Positions 17,401 through 24,042 of a stretch of 64,000 nucleotides of DNA are shown in pieces (the stretch's first letter is position 1; every line of letters starts with the position of its first letter). The translations under genes and the position numbers were made by a program. The notes under the pieces are model-generated. The model was given only the letters and a program-made list of their open reading frames with translations. It was not told the DNA's origin and ran no database searches. Location: NCBI GenBank assembly GCA_963789275.1, contig CAWBKF010000056.1, forward strand, positions 6,604 through 70,603, read 5' to 3'. Source of the DNA: DAHUYF01 sp963789275 (lineage in GTDB: Bacteria > Pseudomonadota > Alphaproteobacteria > ATCC43930 > CGMCC-115725).

Positions 17401-18049
17401 CCTCGAAAGCGCTCTTGAGCGACTGCCACTTGGTGGTCGTCACGACGTCGTCGCGCATCGACGCTTCGGCAGCCTTCAGACGTTCCTCTGCCTGGAAATA
17501 CTTTCGGTGCGCCGCGCGGCGTGAGGCCCAAAGCGCGTCGGCTTCAGCCTCCATGGCCTTGAGCGTTTCGCGCAGGCCCATGATCCCGGCGCTTGCCGAG
17601 AACAGCATCTGGCCGACATCGTCCTGCGCTTGCAAGATTTCCTTACCGCCTTGGCGCAAGCGCTCGTGATCGAGGCTGAACATCCGCGTGTAAAATCGGC
17701 GATCGGCGCCGGCAAGAAACGGGGCAAGCGCCCCCTCGCCCGAAGGGATAGGCGTGTCGTCGTCGCCCAGCAACGTGTCCTTGTTGCCCTTGCGGCGGCG
17801 CACCTTGAGCGTATCGCCTCCCTTCTCCAGAAGCGCGCCCACGCGCATGGCGTTGTACTCGTGCAAGAAGTTACGGGGCGAGTTCGCCGGGATGCCGAAG
17901 AGCAGGTCTTCGACGCCGTTCATCGCCGTCGACTTTCCGGCTTCATTCTCGCCAAGCAGCATCTGAAAGTCCGGTTTGCCGGCCGGCAGGGCGACGATGG
18001 CGTCGGTGAAGTGACCGTATCGAAGCAGATCGAGCTGCCGGATGCGCAT
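14498..18049 (-). CDS. YhaN/SbcC-like SMC-type AAA ATPase
   Basis: This 1183-residue protein belongs to the Rad50/SbcC group, closest in layout to Bacillus YhaN. The N-terminal nucleotide-binding half has Walker A GENEAGKST at residues 33-41. About 900 residues of coiled coil rich in Glu, Ala and Arg follow. The C-terminal half has an ABC signature (MSTGTADQ) and Walker B (FIADDLF), with H-loop FTHHEHLL. No Cys-x-x-Cys zinc hook is obvious. It starts 2 nt after the phosphoesterase stop, and the two are predicted to form an SbcCD/Mre11-Rad50-like complex that acts on DNA ends. It is the second gene of the unit behind promoter copy 3. Confidence 0.88.
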   Translation of the reverse strand: MRIRQLDLLRYGHFTDAIVALPAGKPDFQMLLGENEAGKSTAMNGVEDLLFGIPANSPRNFLHEYNAMRVGALLEKGGDTLKVRRRKGNKDTLLGDDDTPIPSGEGALAPFLAGADRRFYTRMFSLDHERLRQGGKEILQAQDDVGQMLFSASAGIMGLRETLKAMEAEADALWASRRAAHRKYFQAEERLKAAEASMRDDVVTTTKWQSLKSAFEAANDAYGVIESEIELKSAELRKLNRIRRVCRDVRKRAETQSAIDALRAVIPFDADASKVLEKAAKDEAGATARIATLGEQIAALKAECAALIFDEAFLARAEDIAQLRDRRIQVRAGKADLPKRRAELAAAEATLNRLAGELEWSGDIDQLIARIPAKAKVAILRGLLNRRGAQSGAVENAKSATAEAEEKLGEIAAEIEAHGPVTDVSKLATVIKATRELGDVAGQIANSKRGEQEAQTAIARLLKLLRPAVADAAVLESTPAPPLASVEAHRDACRSLEQRQRICRERIRNAEQERVRHRKAHERLIADEHVVAADELERLRGRRDTGWSIIRRRHVEGVAVSEDEMVAFGPPDALAQEFEAAMRGADSAADRRFEHADAAAQLAVIGRQIGEQDALLESLALEEQALAQERTTLDAAWTALWSVSSVTPQDPNVMIEWLRTRSEILDLNARLSAAERHTDGWQLREDEGKRLVTAELEALGVSTTSLAAQPLHLVIEAAAAQERRHENAAKTARDLNEAHRKATGLVTRKRKDLEKAEAEWTEWTSAWQAALKALQLAATATPETTEAQINAIDDMREAAVRINELRHERIEKIERDVKAFEADVAALAHAIAPRLNGTDPEEAVLELDRQAAHAARVRDLRAAKDADITGLQEKIDECRESSREARETIAQLQQNAGVASTDELRSAIQGSDEMRKLSAELDRHTTVLTQDGDGLSVAELGAECSGIDLDAVAAKDQTVAEEVQELRNRLMEAREARNTARQTFEAVGGDDLAARDAADRQAALAEMTKIAEQYVRLRSAVVLLQWAIDLYRREKQAPILKRAGQLFAVLTCGSFQTLQLEFDEHDNMQLASLRHDGRRVPVGGMSTGTADQLYLALRIAAIEGYLDHAEPMPFIADDLFINFDDKRAAAGFRVLGELARKTQVLFFTHHEHLLEVARKALGTPINSVTLPVAASPPPRLQAA

Positions 18050-18051
18050 GA

Positions 18052-19317
18052 TTACACCTTCTCCGCTGCGAGACGTGCGCTGAGATACGCACCGCCATGG
18101 GCGATCAAGCTTGCGATGTTGCCGTCGATGGCTGCTTTCAGCACGGCGTCGTCCACGTCCGTGCGGATGTCGTGGGGCAGCTTGCGGACGAGATCGCCAA
18201 GATCCGTCGCGAGCCGCGCCTGCAGCTCAGCATCGCTGCCAGCGCTCTCGATAATGCGCTGAAGGTCGCCCAACGCGTCTTTGCGTGAGGCTGCAGTTTC
18301 GGGGCTCGCGGTCGCAATGACGAGACGCTCGAGCCAAGCGACTTCCTCGCCCAAGCCCAGAGCTGCGGCCTTTGCCTCGGCAAGAAGGTGATCTGCCGAC
18401 GCGAGCAGTTCGCCGTGCAATCCGGTCTGCCCCGTCAGCTCAATTCTGCAGGCGAGCAGACGACCTTGCGCCTCGCGCTCGACAGCTTCTTCGATGGCCT
18501 GCCGAACGCGATCGACCGCATCGGCAACAGCGCTGCACTGTTCCACCGGAACCGGCAAATGGATCCAGCGCACGCAATCAACATGGAGCGGCGAAATCTC
18601 CTGGACCTCGCCGTCCTGGACCGTAACCAGCGAAGCGCCTTTCGGGCCGCATTCGCGGATGTGGCGGCCCTGCAGATTGCCGCAGAACACGACATGCGGC
18701 CGCTCGTGGAGGACAGCGGCTTGGTGCACGTGCGCGAGCGCCCAATAGTCGTAGCCTTTGTTGATCAGGTCTTCGATGGCGCACGGCGCATAGTTCGCGT
18801 GTCCCGGCATGCCGCCCAAGGCGGTGTGCAAGACGCCGATGTTGAAACAGCCCGCAATCGGCGACGGATAAGCCGGGACCAGGTTGTCTGTGATGTCGCG
18901 CTGCCGGAAGCTCTGGCCGTGCAGGGCGACGTTGAGATGCGGCAGCCGGAAGGTCTCAGCCTTGCGCGCCGGAAACACGCTGACATTGGTCGGCAGTGTG
19001 AGTTTGCGGGTGATCTGGCTTTCGGCATCGTGATTGCCGTGAAGCAGGAAGACGGGAATCTTGGCCTGCGCCAACCGGCCCATCTGCTTGACGAAGAAGA
19101 GTCCGGTCTGGTAGTCGCGCCAATCGCCATCATAGAGATCGCCGGCGATCACGACGAAATCGATCTCGTCCTCAATCGCTTGCGTGACGAGGTTGTCGAA
19201 CGCCACGCGCGTTGCCGTGCGAATTCGCTCAGCTGCGGCGCCTTGCTGGCCGGACAGCCCTTTCAAAGGGCTGTCGAGATGGATGTCGCCAGTATGGACA
19301 AAGCGAAAAGATCCCAA
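18052..19317 (-). CDS. YhaO/SbcD-like metallophosphoesterase (Mre11-type nuclease)
   Basis: This 421-residue protein has every motif of a calcineurin-like DNA phosphoesterase: GDIH near residue 10, AGDLYD, LHGNHD, GVLHTALGG and ALAHVHQ. The last 170 residues are helical and probably contact the coiled-coil ATPase encoded next. The start is a TTG at 19317, chosen because GGGAG lies 7 nt upstream and no ATG fits. The pair resembles YhaO-YhaN or SbcD-SbcC, which process broken or protein-blocked DNA ends. In this island it shares its promoter element with the ubiquitin-like operon, so the two activities are probably expressed together. Confidence 0.88.
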   Translation of the reverse strand: MGSFRFVHTGDIHLDSPLKGLSGQQGAAAERIRTATRVAFDNLVTQAIEDEIDFVVIAGDLYDGDWRDYQTGLFFVKQMGRLAQAKIPVFLLHGNHDAESQITRKLTLPTNVSVFPARKAETFRLPHLNVALHGQSFRQRDITDNLVPAYPSPIAGCFNIGVLHTALGGMPGHANYAPCAIEDLINKGYDYWALAHVHQAAVLHERPHVVFCGNLQGRHIRECGPKGASLVTVQDGEVQEISPLHVDCVRWIHLPVPVEQCSAVADAVDRVRQAIEEAVEREAQGRLLACRIELTGQTGLHGELLASADHLLAEAKAAALGLGEEVAWLERLVIATASPETAASRKDALGDLQRIIESAGSDAELQARLATDLGDLVRKLPHDIRTDVDDAVLKAAIDGNIASLIAHGGAYLSARLAAEKV

Positions 19318-19381
19318 GGCAAAACTCCCTCAATTCAGCAGCCGCAGAGAGGCAATGACTAAAGTCGTTGTTCTCCAGCGG

Positions 19382-19425
19382 CCCTTCCATTAGGTGATCG
19401 AAATTTGGAGGGGGGACCCGGAAAG
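19382..19425 (-). promoter_or_regulatory. Promoter element of the YhaO-YhaN unit (shared regulon motif, copy 3)
   Basis: The minus strand shows CTTTCCGGGT (19425-19416), a 15-nt spacer, and CGATCACCT (19400-19392), then GAAGGG one base further away than in copies 1 and 2. It lies about 75 nt before the TTG start. Both boxes and their spacing agree with the other two copies, which is very unlikely by chance in unrelated sequence. Confidence 0.75.
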
Positions 19426-19589
19426 ACCAACTCAGCTATTTCTTGGAAAATACCGAAAATCGAACATAATGGGAACATTCTAGTGTAGGTTGGCCATAAT
19501 CTGTCAAAATGTTGTAGGTTTTGACCCCTGTGGCTCGGCCTCAAGCCCCGGATGGCAGGATCTGACGCGGCTCCAAATATTGAGGAGGA

Positions 19590-19890
19590 GCGGTGCTGCG
19601 ATGGCTGACCGATGCTGCGCCGTCAGCCGGTGGGCCGACCCAACCCGATGACGAGCTTGGTGGCGCCACTTGTAGAGTTCGCGATCGAGTGACAATGGCC
19701 TTCGCGCGACGCGGATGCTGCGAGATGACGATCTTGGCGCCGCGTTGTTTGAGATCAGTGACGATGCGATCGCTGTCGAAGGCTTGTCGGCAATCAGATC
19801 GCCGAAATCGAGGCCTTGGCGGAGTGGCTCGACGCCTACGGTATCTGAGACAACTTCGTGGGCCGAGCTCGCGCGATCAGAAGGGCACAA
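19590..19890 (-). mobile_element. Remnant of an IS5-type DDE transposase gene
   Basis: On the minus strand, frame fragments read GLDFGDLIADK, DSDRIVTDLKQRGAKIVISQHPRRA and LDRELYKWRH. These are the typical order of blocks around the second catalytic Asp and the Y-K-x-R-H region of IS5/IS427-group transposases. They fall in different frames and the N-terminal third is missing, so the element is dead. No terminal inverted repeats were found with certainty. It marks the edge of the sigma-controlled island and supports past mobility of this region. Confidence 0.55.
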
Positions 19891-19924
19891 ACATCGTCAG
19901 CGTAAAATGACTTGTGCTATGGTG

Positions 19925-20157
19925 CTGACGGTCTTTTTTCGTCCTGCGCAGAATGCGCTCCGCGATCGACAACGCGAAAAATCGACCGATTGTTGTCGAT
20001 AGACGCTGAAACGTCGCTGAATTCGAATCGCGCGAATTTTCCTTTGAAATCATAAGCGAAAAATTTTGACGGCTCGTTGTTCGGATTTCGAGCATCGTCA
20101 GAAAAAATTTGCGCTTGTAAATCAGCGCGTTACGATGTGTTGAGAGAATCGAGTGGG
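19925..20157 (+). repeat. Dispersed intergenic repeat, copy A
   Basis: About 233 bp that begins with TGACGGTCTTTTTT. It contains a GACCGATTGTTGTCGATAG block and an A/T-rich middle (CCTTTGAAATCATAAGCG), and ends with AATCAGCGCGTTA and GAGTGGG. The same blocks in the same order and orientation occur in copies B, C and D, with a partial copy E. It has no open reading frame of note. It is probably a non-coding mobile or MITE-like repeat of this genome. Confidence 0.65.
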
Positions 20158-20378
20158 CGCGACAGTAGCGTTGCGCCGGATAACCTAGAATACCATAGGA
20201 CGCTCTGGCGTAGTTGGCTTCTTCAATTGACTTCGATTGATCTCAAACGTCGGACGATCATCGCCTGGCATCCTGCGAGCGGCCACGCACGTAAGGCCGA
20301 CCTTGAGTCCGATGCCGCCGCATCGCGCGCAGCGGAGAGTTGCTTCGCGAACGACGCATTTGCTGAAGCAACCGCGGT

Positions 20379-20843
20379 TCAAGCGCGATGTGAGGTGAGC
20401 AAGGCCGCGCGTGGCACATATTTGTCCAGCCCCCAGAGTAATAGTCCGAACACAAAGTGCGGCACGAATGATGCCGGAATAAGTTTCGGACTGACATTGA
20501 GTCCTGCAACACCCCATCCCATGACGGGGAAGAAGACGACAAGGATTACCAGCCAAAGCGCGCCAGCGAGCGCCAATGCGGTCTTGAGATCGCGGCGCGG
20601 GAAATAGCGCACGAAAATCACCGCCCAGAACGTCACGTAAGCGGCATGGAACAGCAAGCCTACCGGCAACGGCAGCGGTCGACGCAACAGGGTCTCCGCG
20701 AAAGCTAGCGAAGGCGGTTTTGGAAAAGGCGATACGCCGGCCGCGGTCAGTGCAAGCATGACGATCGCGGTAATCACTGCAACGGCCAAGCCGATGCCGA
20801 TGGCTCTCGGCCACGAGCGGCCGTTGGCGTCGGTGTTTATCAT
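20379..20843 (-). CDS. Small multi-pass membrane protein of unknown function
   Basis: This 154-residue protein has about four predicted membrane helices (around residues 15-35, 60-80, 90-112 and 125-142) and no cysteine motif. I do not recognise the family with certainty. The ATG at 20843 has GGAGG 7 nt upstream. It follows the Cys-rich membrane gene by 37 nt on the same strand and is probably the last gene of the MerR-controlled unit that starts at 21617. A role in metal or toxicant resistance is only suggested by this position. Confidence 0.7.
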   Translation of the reverse strand: MINTDANGRSWPRAIGIGLAVAVITAIVMLALTAAGVSPFPKPPSLAFAETLLRRPLPLPVGLLFHAAYVTFWAVIFVRYFPRRDLKTALALAGALWLVILVVFFPVMGWGVAGLNVSPKLIPASFVPHFVFGLLLWGLDKYVPRAALLTSHRA

Positions 20844-20880
20844 CGACTTCCTCCTTCGAGTGTCAGGTGTTGTTCGGCGG

Positions 20881-21255
20881 CTATCGCGCGATAAGCCAAG
20901 CAACAGCGACCGGCTCAATGACCGGCCAGGAGTAGGCAAGGATGAGCATTGCTGAGGCTACGAGCATCATCAGAATTGTTGTTGCAGCCGGACGCTTGCG
21001 GGTACGCAGTGATTGACGGACGACCCAGATCCACGCGACAGCGACGAGGAGGGCGGCAGCTACGATCGCCCCGTGATAGACACTCGCCAGCCAGGCAAGC
21101 GCGCCACCTGTAAGCGCCAACGCGGCCGCGGGCAGCGCGAAGGGCAGAATGCAGCACGCGGCGCACGCGAGCGCACCCGTCGCGGCGACGCCTGCAGCGG
21201 ATGCGGCGAGTGCGGCGCCTCGACCGCCGGTCTCTGATGGGGCGGAGTCCGTCAT
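20881..21255 (-). CDS. MerT/MerF-like small membrane protein with a CAACC motif
   Basis: This 124-residue protein has three or four hydrophobic helices, and the first carries L-A-C-A-A-C-C-I-L-P. Paired membrane cysteines like this are used by MerT, MerF and MerC to carry Hg(II) across the inner membrane. The ATG overlaps the stop of the preceding gene (ATGA at 21252-21255). It is the second gene behind a MerR-type promoter, which fits a metal-ion import or sensing role. The metal is not known, and it differs from the classic merT at 26.9-27.3 kb. Confidence 0.7.
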   Translation of the reverse strand: MTDSAPSETGGRGAALAASAAGVAATGALACAACCILPFALPAAALALTGGALAWLASVYHGAIVAAALLVAVAWIWVVRQSLRTRKRPAATTILMMLVASAMLILAYSWPVIEPVAVAWLIAR

Positions 21256-21617
21256 TGTGCCCTCGCGGCGCACGCGCAACCGCCGGCACTGGAATTCGAT
21301 CCTTTCACGAAGGGATCGAATACCGCGTCTAGGGCGTCTCGCGCCATCTCCGGCGCCGTGATCACAAGCGTCAATTCGCTTGCGCCTTCGTCCAGTTCGA
21401 AGTCGAGAAACGCGCAGCATTCCTGTTCGCGGCGAATCATTTCGCGGACGCGGTCTGCGGCCCCCTGAGCGTAGGCGAGGGTCAGCCGCGGTCCCTCGCG
21501 CCGAACGCTTTGCAGAGCGGATCGGTTGAGCTCAGTGATCCAGGCGAGGCGTTCCCGATACGCGCCCGCGCGCAGCGTACAGGCGATCGGCTCTTTCGGG
21601 GTTTCGTGCGCTTTCAA
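21252..21617 (-). CDS. Small Cys-rich protein of a MerR-controlled metal module
   Basis: This 121-residue soluble protein is not assigned to a named family. It has an E-Q-E-C-C-A-F-L-D-F segment mid-protein and ends in G-G-C-A-C-A-A, so it has several thiols that could bind a metal. The longest frame would start at TTG 21668, but that codon lies inside the promoter described at 21654-21684. I therefore take the TTG at 21617, which follows a GGGAACGAG ribosome site. It is first in the operon with the CAACC membrane protein. Confidence 0.65.
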   Translation of the reverse strand: MKAHETPKEPIACTLRAGAYRERLAWITELNRSALQSVRREGPRLTLAYAQGAADRVREMIRREQECCAFLDFELDEGASELTLVITAPEMARDALDAVFDPFVKGSNSSAGGCACAARAQ

Positions 21618-21653
21618 TTCTCGTTCCCTTTCCTGGCGATCGGTTCTAGCCAG

Positions 21654-21684
21654 AAGATAGGACTTCAAGTAACTTGAGGTTCAA
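21654..21684 (-). promoter_or_regulatory. MerR-type promoter with a 19-bp spacer, divergent from the MerR gene
   Basis: On the minus strand a -35 box TTGAAC (21684-21679) is separated by exactly 19 nt from a -10 box TATCTT (21659-21654). The spacer holds the dyad CAAGT-T-ACTTG. Over-long 19-bp spacers with a central dyad are the hallmark of promoters that MerR-family activators untwist. The regulator is encoded divergently 26 nt away. Confidence 0.75.
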
Positions 21685-21709
21685 GCCCTTTCGAACGGGA
21701 GCCGGAGTT

Positions 21710-22153
21710 ATGAAAATAGGCGATCTTGCGCAGCGGACCCGCACGAACGCGCCCACCATCCGCTATTACGAGGAGATTGGGCTGCTGCCCGCTCCGGCCC
21801 GGCGCGCCGGCGGTCAGCGCACCTACAGCGAGACCGACCGCAGCCGACTGAGTTTTATTCGGCAATGTCGCGAGTTCGGTTTTCCGATCGAACAGGTCCG
21901 CTCGCTCGTCGGGCTCACAGAAGACAGCAACCGGTCGTGCACTGAGGCGCGCTCCATTGCGCAGGTTCACCTCGATGCCGTGCGGGCAAAGCTCGCGGAA
22001 TTGAAAGGACTGGAGCGCAATCTGGCCGACTTCATCGGACGTTGCGACGCTGTTTGCTTCGGCGGGCCCGGGCCGGACTGCGTGATTCTCAAGGACATGG
22101 CGGACCAGATGCCCTGCGGCGGACGCCCGGCAAGCGGACGCAAACGCCGGTGA
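21710..22153 (+). CDS. MerR-family heavy-metal-responsive transcriptional regulator
   Basis: This 147-residue protein has the N-terminal winged HTH of MerR proteins (K-I-G-D-L-A-Q-R-T, then T-I-R-Y-Y-E-E-I-G-L-L). A dimerisation helix follows, then a Cys-rich C-terminus with CTEAR, C-D-A-V-C and a late DCVIL. Such cysteine spacing is seen in metal sensors of the Zn/Cd/Hg group. It starts at ATG 21710, behind GGAG, and is divergent from the small Cys-rich genes whose promoter it probably controls. Its stop overlaps a GTG of the following YnfA-like gene. The exact metal cannot be told. Confidence 0.85.
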   Translation: MKIGDLAQRTRTNAPTIRYYEEIGLLPAPARRAGGQRTYSETDRSRLSFIRQCREFGFPIEQVRSLVGLTEDSNRSCTEARSIAQVHLDAVRAKLAELKGLERNLADFIGRCDAVCFGGPGPDCVILKDMADQMPCGGRPASGRKRR

Positions 22154-22483
22154 TCAAGACCGCAATCGTCTATGTCGCCGCGGCGTTCTTCGAGATCGCC
22201 GGATGCTTCAGTTTCTGGATTTGGATTCGCGAGGGGAAGACCGGCTGGTGGTTGGCGCCGGGGGTCGTTTCGCTGGTGCTCTTCGCCGGGCTGTTTGACT
22301 CAAGTTGATACTGCCGCGGCCGGGCGCGCGTATGCGGCCTATGGCGGTGTTTACATTGCTGCGTCCCTGTTATGGCTATGGGTTGTCGAGGATGTTCGAC
22401 CGGACCGATGGGATCTCCTCGGCGCGGTGATCTGTCTTGTGGGCGCAGCGGTTATCCTGTTCGGACCACGCCCAATCGCTTAG
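22150..22483 (+). pseudogene. YnfA/UPF0060-family membrane protein gene, frameshifted
   Basis: The first 52 residues (from GTG 22150) match the start of YnfA, a four-helix inner-membrane protein: F-F-E-I-A-G-C-F and then W-W-L-A-P-G-V-V. The frame then stops after LFDSS. The rest of the family sequence (TQVDTAAAGRAYAAYGG and the last two helices) continues in the next frame to 22483. Removing one T from the GTTTG at about 22293-22297 restores the full protein. It is coupled to the MerR gene by GTGA overlap. It is either a fresh pseudogene or a base-calling error. Confidence 0.8.
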
Positions 22484-22529
22484 ACGCCGTTCAATCTCGC
22501 TATGGTTTCGCGGGATCGAAGTCAGGCAG

Positions 22530-23876
22530 TCAGAGCATATATCCGACGTCAGAGGCACCTGTCGGATAGGCGAACATGGTCGACTTCAAGTCGGCTGCCG
22601 AGAGATCATGACGGATCGCCAGGGCGAATAGATTGATGACTTCCTCGGCGTGCGGCCCAACAATGTGAGCGCCAACAATGCGCCCGGTGCCATCCTCGAC
22701 CATCACCTTAAATCCATAGACCAATTCTCCGGCCTGTCGCGCTGTAAACCAGTCGAATGCCTTCTGGGACATAGTCTGGAACTTCAGACCCTGCTGATGT
22801 GCTTGATCTTCACTCAGCCCGACGGCAGCGATCGGCGGGATCGTGAACGCCACGCTCGGAACGCCCCCATAGTCGGGTCGATAGTGATTACCCTCAAGAA
22901 TGTTGGCGCTAACCACTTTGGCGTCGTGGCTCGAGACAGGCGTCAGCGGCGGCCCCTGTTGCGCCGCGTCGCCGGCGGCATAGACGGACGGATTCGAGAC
23001 GCTCTGTAGATACTCATTCAGCTTGAGCCGTCCCTTGTCCATGACAATGCCTCCGGCGTCGAGGTCGAGTCCCTCTAGCGCGGGTGCGCGCCCCGCCGAA
23101 TGAACGACGAGGTCGGCTTGGAAGACCTCCTCTGCTTCTGCTGACCGAGCGCGGACGGCAAAGGCCGTGTCGTGCTTCTCGATCGCGCTTACTGTGGTCC
23201 GCAAGCGTACATCCGTGCCGATCTCCTTGAATTTTTCCATGAGCCAGCTCACCAAATCTGGATCGAAGCGTGTGAGCATACGTTCGCCACGCTGGAGAAC
23301 TGTGACTTGCGCACCTGCTCGCGCAGCGATGTGAGAAAACTCCGAGGCGATGTAGCCGCCGCCCACCAGCACGATGCTGCGCGGTAACCGCGACATCGCC
23401 AGGAAATCTTCGTTGGTGGCAAAGTATTCTTCACCCGGAATCCCGAGCCCCACCGGTTCGGCGCCCGTAGCGATTAGCACGTAGCGTGCTTCAAAACTCT
23501 GTCGGTCCACGGTCAGACTGTTTCGGTCTGTAAATCGAGCATGCCCACGATACGTGTCGATGCCCTTTTCATGGTATCGATGCTCATGTTTCTCCGGTAC
23601 GGGATCGGTAAATTCGCGCTTGAAGGCAATCAGTTCCGGCCATTTGATGTGGACGTCACCAGCGACGCCTTTGCCTCGCATGCGCCGAGCATGATCAACG
23701 GCTTCGGTGCCCCCGATAAGCAGCTTCTTTGGATCGCAGCCGCGCAGTGCACAGGTACCACCGAAAGGCCGGTGGTCGATCACCGCAACGCTCCAGTCCG
23801 CAGCGCGCACGCGCATCGCCGCAACCATCGCAGCGGTGCCAGACCCAATGACAACAAGGTCATACCGGCTCGCCAT
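22530..23876 (-). CDS. Pyridine nucleotide-disulfide oxidoreductase (glutathione/mercuric reductase-like)
   Basis: This 448-residue FAD enzyme has a GSGTAAMVAA dinucleotide fold at the N-terminus, the redox-active CALRGC pair, a second NAD(P) Rossmann motif (VGGGYIASEF), the AGDAA FAD motif and a dimerisation domain ending at GYML. Lysines follow the second cysteine (CDPKK), which is unlike the C-x-x-x-x-C-V-P-S-K of MerA and dihydrolipoamide dehydrogenase. The ATG at 23876 has GGGAG just upstream. It sits between the YnfA-like gene and the mercury operon. It could reduce a small thiol or a metal complex, but the substrate is not predictable. Confidence 0.85.
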   Translation of the reverse strand: MASRYDLVVIGSGTAAMVAAMRVRAADWSVAVIDHRPFGGTCALRGCDPKKLLIGGTEAVDHARRMRGKGVAGDVHIKWPELIAFKREFTDPVPEKHEHRYHEKGIDTYRGHARFTDRNSLTVDRQSFEARYVLIATGAEPVGLGIPGEEYFATNEDFLAMSRLPRSIVLVGGGYIASEFSHIAARAGAQVTVLQRGERMLTRFDPDLVSWLMEKFKEIGTDVRLRTTVSAIEKHDTAFAVRARSAEAEEVFQADLVVHSAGRAPALEGLDLDAGGIVMDKGRLKLNEYLQSVSNPSVYAAGDAAQQGPPLTPVSSHDAKVVSANILEGNHYRPDYGGVPSVAFTIPPIAAVGLSEDQAHQQGLKFQTMSQKAFDWFTARQAGELVYGFKVMVEDGTGRIVGAHIVGPHAEEVINLFALAIRHDLSAADLKSTMFAYPTGASDVGYML

Positions 23877-24042
23877 TCGTCTCCCACTCTTCCTTGATGC
23901 GCGTCGCGGAGCGGCGGTCACTCATCTCAATGCGGGTAGGACTTTCGCTAGAGAGCCTATCATCAGCAAACATCCGCAAGGGAAGAGTCGCGCACCTCAA
24001 GTCGTGTCGTTTTTTCGAAAAATGCTATTGTCAGAATTCACA

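Noticed and set aside
21654..21668. TTG 21668 as the start of the small Cys-rich gene
   Set aside because: That codon lies in the spacer of a clear MerR-type promoter, so transcription cannot include it; TTG 21617 is used.
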